A stretch of DNA of 64,000 nt from Cymodocea nodosa (Eukaryota > Streptophyta > Magnoliopsida > Alismatales > Cymodoceaceae): contig CM072343.1 of NCBI GenBank assembly GCA_036874045.1, positions 12,048,001 to 12,112,000 of the forward strand, given 5' to 3'. The position numbers and the translations under genes were made by a program. Below, one piece after another: positions 56,927 through 64,000 of this stretch (position 1 is its first letter; every line of letters begins with the position of its first letter). The notes under the pieces were generated by a model that ran no database searches, had not been told where the DNA came from, and was given only the letters and a program-made list of their open reading frames with translations.

Positions 56927-57202
56927 AACTGTAACTCAACAGAGTGCTTACTAAACACATATACTCTAATATAAAAATCGAAACAGTACACAATTCTTAC
57001 TCAATCTCTATGGGATCGACCTGTACTTGCACACAAATACAATATACACTGTGCACTTGCAGTTAAAATATAAATTAGAATTAATATCTAATATGTGTGA
57101 AAGGCTGTTTGTTTACTTCTAAAAGTAATTATTGATATAGCCATAAAGACAAATTAAAACAAGTAAAAATAGAAGTAACAAACATCAATACAAGCAATTT
57201 TT

Positions 57203-57222
57203 GGCACCATTGCCAGCGATCA
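57203..57222 (+). promoter_or_regulatory. Athila PBS downstream of G2 LTR
   Basis: TGGCACCATTGCCAGCGATC, close to the tRNA-Asp-type Athila PBS. Only one unit is present before the sequence jumps, near 57255, to an LTR scrap. Confidence 0.75.
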
Positions 57223-57254
57223 GTTGTTTGATCTAACCTTTCACATCAATACAG

Positions 57255-57433
57255 CACCTAACCTTCCAAAAGATAACTTAAGTCAAGTTTCTAGAATGCG
57301 ACACGTGTCCTCAAGCAGTTTTATGATAAAAAGCTATTTCGGATACTTAAAAATCTAACTATCCGATGCTTAGATGCATTTCAAATAGTTACCAGATAAC
57401 TTATCGAACATTCACTTAAGTCATGCATTATGG
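57255..57433 (-). repeat. Athila LTR U3 scrap, opposite orientation
   Basis: Matches 30985-31165 on the same strand (CTAACCTTCCAAAAGATAAC, then GACACGTGTCCTCAAG). Confidence 0.7.
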
Positions 57434-58088
57434 TTGCTGTCCAATTACTATCTTTTTGAATTTCCACTTTCTCCACTATCACTTTGAATTTCCACGATCT
57501 CCACTCATAGATTCACCGAAACTTTATCTTCCTGGAGTTTTGTAAAATATCTTCTAGCTCTTCGTTTTAGTCGAACACTTATCTTTTAAGTCTTGTAAAA
57601 ACTTGAACACTTATTTGTAACTCTTCGAGTTTTTGCACCTGCAAAACACATGACTAAACAAGGAAAACTTATCTATTCGTTAGTCATTTTATAAAATTCA
57701 AATAGTTATCTATCCATGCATATAAAAACTCAAATAGTTATCTAACTCTTCGATTTTCATTACCGAATGCACATGGAAAACACATGACAACTTAAAACAT
57801 TAAAAACACACGTGCAAATAACTTAATTATATGAGTTTTTAACATAACTCTTTGACTAAAATGAAACATTAACTATCCGAAAGTTTAATTGTCTGAAATT
57901 CTAACTATCCGTAAACTTTAACTATTCAAAAATCTAACTATCCGAAAGTTAACTATCCAAAATTTTAAATGAAACTTTTCGATAACCTGTTAACATTTAA
58001 TTACGTGACAATTATACTTAGAGAATATTATTTAGACTTATTTAAAAACTTTAATAAAGCATATATCATCAAAACAAAATTCCTAACA
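57434..58088 (-). repeat. Sire B copy 3 partial 3' LTR
   Basis: Corresponds to roughly the last 650 bp of 36695-37886 on the plus strand; the other half is lost. Confidence 0.85.
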
Positions 58089-58398
58089 ATCTCCCCCTTT
58101 TTGATGATGTCAAAACCTAATAAGTCAAATAATCTATCTTCTCCCTCTTTTTGGCATTATAAAAAAGTAAATAAAATGTAAGGAAGAAAAATGTGCTAAG
58201 TACATATTATTCAAAAAGATATTTTTAAACATGCATAACTTTCATGGATAAGCATAAACTGTTTTAAACATAAACTATCAAAAACAATCATATGATCATT
58301 AAGTGCAATAAACAGTTTACATAATGCGATTTCTTTACATAAATAATTTTTGGTAACAAATTAAAAGAAAGAAATCATGCAATACATAATTTGTATAA

Positions 58399-59911
58399 TC
58401 ACAAGCCTTGTTGTCTTCGAAAAATATTGATTAGAGTATCTGAAATTTGCCTTGCAATTTCTATACTTACCCTGTTTATCTGATCAATTACTACTTGATC
58501 TAAATCATTTTGTGAAACTTATGATGGTTGCTGTAAAAATTCAATATTTATGTCTGTATTTAAATCTGTATGTATATTTGTATTTATACCTATATTTGTA
58601 TCTGTATGTTGCTGTTGTTCTTAAAACTATGTCGATTGTTGTTGTTGTTGTTGCTGTTGTGACTGAGTTTGCTAATCCTGTTGTTGTTGTTGTTGTCGAA
58701 TTACAAGTGCATCTACTTCCTAGTATTTCTGTAGTTCCTTTGTAGAGAAAGATCTTAACTTTAATCTTTTTTGTGGCCAAAGTGTAACATCTGTTTGACT
58801 TGCCACAATTCTCAAAAGCGTATCACCATAAAATAATTTACTTTACAAATTTAAGATATGAGAAACAAAAATATCATACCAGTTCACCTGTATATGGTTA
58901 ATTAATGCATATGTAGCATAAAAACAGCATCTGCCAACTTCTACCCCATGATCAAACCTCTAAAAGAGTGAAGCATGCAGTATTTTTGTAATAAAATGTG
59001 CTTGGCCATTTAAATCATTTAGTAATCTCATTGGATTGTTGGTAGTCGGATCTTTGGCTAAACTTTTAATGTCTCATCCCAACTAATAAACCTATTTTCT
59101 TTCTGATAATTTAACTCCTTCATTTTTTAGACCAAGTACTTGATAAAGTAATTCTGGAGTTAAATATATATCGTAGTCTTGTATATTGGAAACAAGAATA
59201 CCTTCTTCCACTATTAAGTTTGAGTAAAAATAACTTATAAGTTTTGGTATAACAAAATGGCCTGGCTGTTGTGGAAGTAGAGTCAACAAGCCTTGAAATT
59301 CAAACATTTCTCATATATGCGCCATCCCTTCAAACTTAAATGGTCTTGAATATAAAACTGTAAAAGTTTTATATGTCTGAAATTTTTCATAACAAGAGTT
59401 ATTTCTGAACCATAACAATGTATTGTCATCTAAATTCTGTTTAGGATTAGGTAATTTCATGTCATGATGTTCTAATTTGGGACTTGTTTCAATATTATCA
59501 GTAGTATCTATATTTTTAGATCTTTCAGAACTAGTGGAATTTCTATCAAAGCTAGTATAAATGTCTGAAATATCTGCTATTGTCGTATCAATAATCTGTT
59601 GAAATTCCTCTATTTGATCGTCTTGAAACATATCAGTAGCAACAATCTCTGTATTAATCTGTCAATTAGCAACATTTATCTCTATGATTGATCTATACAA
59701 CTGTCTCTGTATGAAAGAATGTTCTTTAATAGAGTCATTCTGTATTTCTAAAATTTCTATATTTGAGACATTGGTAGTGTTATATTCTATTTGTAACTGT
59801 GTAGTTGTTGATTATATACATTTATCAACAAATATGTTGTATACTGTAATAGACATAACCATATGTATAAACTGTAGTATAAGAACCTATACCAAAAATC
59901 AAAAGTCTCTA
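58399..59911 (-). pseudogene. Sire B copy 3 ORF2, C-terminal part
   Basis: Matches 38177-39700: DISDIYTSFDRNSTSSERSK, MFEFQGLLTLLPQ, YLTPELLYQVLGLKNEGVKL, polyglutamine and the terminal QQGL with TGA at 58399. Several stops. Cut at 59911 by the G3 LTR, so the N-terminal half is missing. Confidence 0.72.
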
Positions 59912-60855
59912 TTTAGAATGAAAAAGTGCATAATATTAACGGTTAAATGATGGTTAATTGCATAATATTTAGCTTATCATATGAGAATTAAGCCATTTTG
60001 TTATAATTGCACTGTTATATGCGTTCATGAAAGAATCTGTTTACTCGCGATTCTATAGGGAGAGGAGACAAAATTGTAAGTGGTTTAATTTTCAGTGGTG
60101 TAATCGCGTCGCATGTAGTGACGGAAATATTTACTGTCGACTGAGATTACTTTACATTTCACCTTTCGCCCATTTTCATGCTCATATCAAAACAAAAATA
60201 CCAAAAACAACTTATCTGTGTTTATATTTTGTATTTGGGTATTGTATTGTTTGTTTTGTATCGTGATTAATGTTATCTTTGTCAAAGTTGTGATTGTTTT
60301 ATGTTTGTTTTAGTTTTACAGTTTACTAAAATTGGTTCGTTTAATAGACTTAAAGATTTTAATGGTTAGTGTTTGAATTATCTGAATGTTAGTATTGCCT
60401 AATGATAAATCCAGTGTTTACTAACATTAAAGAGCTTAATTGATGTTATTTATAATCAGTTGAACAACCCAATGGTTGGTCGAATTTCTCTGTAAATAGT
60501 AGTATTAAATAGGAAAGACAGACTCATGGAGTTAACTTAAGTCCATGAGGTTAGTTCGTTGAGTTAGCCATAACTCAACGGACTAAGTTCGTTGAGTTAA
60601 CTGTAACTCAATGGAGAGCTTATTGAATATATAAATTTGATTGTTAAAAATGAAACAATTCACAATTCTTAAGCAATTCCCTGTGGGATTGACCTGTACT
60701 TGCACACTAATACAATAGACACTGTGCACTTGTAGTTAAAATACAAATTGGAATTAATATGTAATTTGTGTGGAAGGTTGTTTGTTTACTTCTAAAAAGG
60801 AATTCAGTGATATAGGCATAAAGATAAATTAAGTAAATAAAAACAGAAGTTAACA
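59912..60855 (+). repeat. Athila G3 5' LTR with ~1-kb internal deletion
   Basis: Starts TATTTAGAATGAAAAAGTG and ends GTTAACA. After 126 bp of U3 it jumps near 60038 to the equivalent of 56358, losing the U3 cassette and the TATA box. Palindrome at 60572-60598. Confidence 0.85.
60572..60598. repeat. 27-bp palindrome in Athila G3 LTR
   Basis: Same arms as 1964-1990 (AACTCAACGGACT, AGTTCGTTGAGTT, central A); identical over all 27 bases. Confidence 0.85.
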
Positions 60856-60861
60856 AATCCA

Positions 60862-60955
60862 AGTTTTTTTGGCACGTTGCTAGGTAACCAACCAAGTTTT
60901 CTGGTGCCGTGCTGGAGATCCAAACAAGTTTTCTGGCGCCATTGCTAGGGAATTC
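60862..60955 (+). promoter_or_regulatory. Triplicated primer-binding-site-like array of Athila G3
   Basis: Cores TGGCACGTTGCTAGG (60870), TGGTGCCGTGCTGGAG (60902) and TGGCGCCATTGCTAGGG (60934), exactly 32 bp apart, each preceded by AAGTTTT-T/C. The third best fits the Athila tRNA-Asp-type PBS. Confidence 0.72.
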
Positions 60956-61027
60956 ATATAAGCAACTGTTAGAGCTATTTCATTTTAATAGCTAGAGTGT
61001 TGTGTGTTTTCTTCTGTAATTGAGAAT

Positions 61028-61190
61028 ATGGCATATGCTTATGCTCAAAGATCCCTGAAACCTGTAGTTAGCATATGTGAATTCTACAATTCTGAAGGAC
61101 ACAACATTTCTGACTGTTTGAAACTGAGACGTTTGTAGATGGCTAGATCTCATGAACAACAAATGAATTATCCTCAATATATTGAGGGGA
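61028..61190 (+). pseudogene. Athila G3 gag-like ORF, truncated
   Basis: MAYAYAQRSLKPVVSICEFY start as in G1; knuckle CEFYNSEGHNISDC lacks the second Cys; a stop follows DCLKLRRL. Internal deletion near 61190 removes the coiled coil and the protease active site. Confidence 0.7.
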
Positions 61191-61214
61191 TTATCCTCAA
61201 TATATTATCCCCTG
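61167..61214. repeat. Palindromic duplication at a deletion junction
   Basis: The perfect palindrome CCTCAATATATTGAGG (61172-61187) is followed by a second ATTATCCTCAATATATTAT, then pol sequence. It looks like filler DNA made by template switching at the deletion. Confidence 0.6.
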
Positions 61215-61215
61215 A

Positions 61216-64000
61216 TTAGAAGGCTTAACTCCTACTAGTACCATTATTCAATTAGCTGATAGAAGTATAAGATACCCTAGAGGAAAAATAGATGATGTCT
61301 TAATTAAAATCAAAAACTTTATATATCCTATTGATATTGCAATTTTGGATTCCCAACAAATTAAGCATAAAAATAGTGATACATCTTTAATTTTGGGAAG
61401 GCCATTTTTAGCAACATCAAGGGTTGTTATAAATTGTAAAACTGGAGTAATGAAGTTAGCATATGGCAATGAGGATACTCAATTAAACATTTTCAAACCA
61501 GAAAGGTTTGAGGAGTTAGAAATGTCCTTACATACCATAGACTTTTTAGAGGATGAAGGAGATATGTTAGATGATGTGATTCAATAAGAATTAAATAGGC
61601 AAATCAATTCTGAAACTTTAGAGGAAAGTGAAAGCATAAATATAGAAGGAGATCTGGAAGAAATTAATTTAGAAAATGATGATGTTCAATTAGGAGCTCT
61701 AGCTTCTGATGGGCAACATTTAGAATTAAAACCTTTACCTCTTGAATTAACCTATATATTTCTGAAAGAGAAACGAACCTGTCCAATCATTATTGCTTCA
61801 TATTTAAAAGAGCATCAAATAGCTAAATTAAAAGATGTAGTGAAAAGTTATAAAGAAGCAATAGGATGGACTATGATTGATATAAAAGGATTAAGTTCAA
61901 CTTTATGCTGTCACCACATATATTTAGAACAAAATGCTAAACCTGTTAGAATTCCTGAGAGGAGATTAAATCCAAACCTTAAAGAAGTAGTCAAGAAGGA
62001 AATAATTAAATGGTTAGATAATGATATAATTTATCCGATTTCTTATAGCTCGTGGGTTAGTCCAATCCATGTAGTTCCCAAGAAATCAAGATTAACAGTT
62101 ATTAGGAATGAAAGTCAAGACTTGATACCTACTAGAATTCAATCAGGCTAGAGAGTATGTATAGACTATAGAAAGTTGAATGCTATGACCAGGAAAGATC
62201 ATTTTCCTTTACCTTTTATAGATCAAATGCTGGAAAGATTAGCAGAGCAAGAATATTTTTGTTTCCTAGACAGGTATTCAAGATATAACCAAATTCCAGT
62301 AGCATTAGAGGATCAAGAGAAAACAACTTTCACCTGTCCTAATGGAACTTATGCTTTTAAGAGAATGCCATTCGAATTATGCAATACACCAGCCACCTTT
62401 CAAAGGTCTATGTAAGGCATATTTACTGGAATGACTGATGATTTCCTAGAAATATTTATGGATGATTTTATTGTTTATGGCAATTCATATGAAGTTTGTT
62501 TAAAAAATTTAGACCAAATATTAAAACGCTGTGTGGAAAAAAATCTGGTTCTAAATTGGGAAAAATGTCACTTCATGGTTAAACAAGGAATAGTCTTAGG
62601 GCATGTTGTTTCAAAGAAAGGGTTGGAAGTAGATAAAGCTAAAATAGAAGTAATTTCTAATCTACCAGAACCTAAATCAGTAAAAGATATTAGATCATTT
62701 CTAGGACATGTTGGTTTTTATAGAAGATTTATTAAAGACTTTAGCAAAATAGCTAGACCTTTAACTAATCTATTAAAAGATGTCCCATTTAACTTTGATA
62801 AAAATTGTAAGGAAGCATTTTTCAGACTTAAAACTAGCTTAATTTCAACTCCTATAATTCAAGCACTTGATTGGAGTCATACATTTGAATTAATGTGTGA
62901 TGCATCTGATTTTGCTGTAGGAGCAATGTTGGGACAAAAGATAGAAAAATCTCCTAGAGTGATTCATTATGCAAGCACAACCTTAAATGATGCTCAAGTT
63001 AATTACACAACTACTGAAAAAGAACTATTAGCTGTTGTGTTTGCCTTGGAAAAGTTTAGATCGTATTTGATTGGAGCTAAAGTAATAGTATACACGGATC
63101 ATGTAGCTTTAAAACACCTAATAGCAAAAAAAGAAACTAAGACTAGATTGTTCCGATGGATATTATTATTACAAGAATTTGATCTAGAAATTAAAGATAA
63201 AAAAGGTTGTGAGAATGTAGTAGTAGATCATTTATCAAGATTACAAATAGAAAAATCAAATATTGAAATTAAGGATAATTTTCTTGATGTACAATTAATG
63301 ACTATCAACACAATACCTTGGTATGCAAACATAGTTAATTACTTAGTTACTGGTTTAACACCTAAGGATTGGAATAGACAGGATAAGAAATTGTTTTTCT
63401 CAAGAGTAAAATATTACTATTGGGAAGACCCATACTTATTTAAGAAATGTCCTGATCTGGCTTTAAGGAGGTGTGTTCCAGAAATTGAATATCAGAGCAT
63501 ATTGTCTTTCTGTCATGACCAAGCTTGTGGAGGGTATTTTGGCTCAAGGAAAACTGCTGCAAAAATTCTGTAATGTGGATTTTATTGGCCAACACTATTC
63601 AAAGATGCTCATAAATATTGTTTAAGTTGTTTAAGATGTCAACAAATAGGAAGAATATCAAAGAGGAATATGATGCCTCTTAATCCTATTGTTGAGGTTG
63701 AAATCTTTGATGTGTGGGGAATAGATTTTATGGGTCCATTTCCTATGTCTAATCAATTTAATTACATATTGTTAGGGGTGGATTATGTATCTAAATGGAT
63801 AGAAGCTATTCCTACAAAAACTAATGACAACAAAGTGGTAATACAATTTATAAGAACCAATATATTTACTAGATTTGGAATACCTAAAGCTATTATCAGT
63901 GATAGAGGAACTCATTTCTATAATAGAAGTTTTGAAGCCTTAATGAAGAAATATGGAGTAAACCACAAAATTGCAACATCATATCATCCGCAAACAAGTG
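61216..64000 (+). pseudogene. pol: Athila G3 pol: PR remainder, RT, RNase H, INT (partial)
   Basis: One frame from 61216 to the window end, broken only by four stops: 61585 (Glu codon to TAA), 62149 (Trp to TAG), 62413 and 63571 (Gln to TAA). Protease keeps ILGRPFLATSR but has lost the DLGAS active site to the deletion. RT has [11 protein letters not shown] (near 62450) and [18 protein letters not shown]; RNase H has [15 protein letters not shown] and VYTDHV. Integrase begins after [16 protein letters not shown], where the usual second zinc-ligand His is Tyr, and runs through CLRCQQIG, WGIDFMGPF and SDRGTHFYNR to the window edge. It is the most complete Athila RT-RH-INT here. Confidence 0.92.

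Larger units (their letters stand above)
35224..57180 (+). mobile_element. Athila-type element G2, 5' end lost, multiply interrupted
   Basis: Plus-strand order: PR-RT (35224-36689), RT-RH (45978-47048), ORF2 (48910-49244, 50835-51118), gag core (51119-52066), F-box (52303-53441), two PPT-like tracts and 3' LTR (55215-57180). Sire B (36695-45972) and Sire A LTRs (47049, 49245) interrupt it. Second half of RNase H, all INT, and the ORF2-gag junction are deleted relative to G1. Confidence 0.88.
55215..57180 (+). repeat. Athila G2 3' LTR
   Basis: Starts TATTTAGAATGAAAAAGTG (TGTTTAG in G1) and ends GAAGTAACA; about 1.97 kb. TATA box at 56031-56038, U3 cassette shared with Sire A near 55650-55790, palindrome at 56900-56926. 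A PBS follows, so this LTR is also the start of a second, mostly lost, unit. Confidence 0.9.
57434..59911 (-). mobile_element. Sire B copy 3: ORF2, PPT and partial 3' LTR
   Basis: Partial LTR 57434-58088 ending AATTCCTAACA, PPT AAAAAGGGGGAGAT at 58089-58102, then ORF2 up to 59911 where the Athila G3 LTR begins. It probably hosted the G3 insertion. Confidence 0.85.
59912..64000 (+). mobile_element. Athila-type element G3, 5' part, continues past window
   Basis: 5' LTR with an internal deletion, triplicated PBS array, short gag-like ORF, then pol in one frame to the window end. Its 3' part, where ORF2, gag core and F-box would be expected, is outside. Confidence 0.88.

Noticed and set aside
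59684..59950. Short plus-strand ORF
   Set aside because: Runs from antisense ORF2 of Sire B straight into the Athila G3 LTR boundary, so it spans an insertion junction.
1..64000. Long hairpin RNA from the two opposite Athila copies
   Set aside because: The copies are tens of kilobases apart with many insertions between; a single transcript spanning both is implausible, though separate sense and antisense transcripts are possible.

Overview
The window is AT-rich plant nuclear DNA made almost entirely of nested LTR retrotransposons. I found no convincing host single-copy gene, tRNA, rRNA or CRISPR array. The pol lineages (Athila-type Ty3/gypsy; Sirevirus-type Ty1/copia with long coiled-coil gags, LTR edges with a GAGGGGGGTGAAT-like tract, and GGGGGAGAT polypurine tracts) point to a large-genome eudicot. 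The species cannot be named from this sequence.

Layout. 1-28936: an Athila-like element on the minus strand (G1), read right to left as 5' LTR (26895-28936), triplicated PBS, gag-like zinc-knuckle ORF, PR-RT-RH-INT (25785-22072), an extra ORF2 (21328-19461 and 6264-5927), a gag core ORF (4938-2096), an F-box ORF (1877-741), then a PPT-like tract. It is interrupted by a complete 13.2-kb Sirevirus (Sire A, 6270-19455, TSD GTTCT) and a solo Sire A LTR (2144-3645). 28937-35223: a junkyard of a Sire B gag/LTR end, Athila LTR remnants, and a Sire C gag plus 5' LTR. 35224-57180: a second Athila-like element on the plus strand (G2) with the same order (PR-RT-RH, ORF2, gag, F-box, PPT, LTR), broken by a pol-less Sire B (36695-45972, TSD AGTAG) and two Sire A LTRs, and deleted at three places. 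57203-59911: a PBS, an Athila LTR scrap and the 3' end of another Sire B. 59912-64000: the 5' part of a third Athila-like element (G3), whose pol keeps one frame apart from point stops and runs off the window.

Four things stand out. (1) The Athila family carries an F-box protein ORF and a gag core ORF downstream of pol in both copies that reach that far. (2) A 27-bp near-perfect palindrome recurs at the boundaries between the Athila ORFs and in its LTRs. (3) Sequence modules are shared across superfamilies: a ~150-bp U3 cassette in both Athila and Sire A LTRs, an Athila-type 3' UTR/PPT inside Sire A, an Athila PPT-U3 piece inside Sire B, and a related ORF2 in all three families. (4) Each ORF2 is preceded by a TATA-like box and a telobox (AAACCCTA), which suggests an internal promoter.

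Every coding copy seen is damaged by stops, frameshifts or deletions, so function is inferred for the family and not for these copies. Boundaries were read by eye; LTR ends with TG/CA and TSDs are accurate to the base, while remnant junctions are good to about 10-30 bases.
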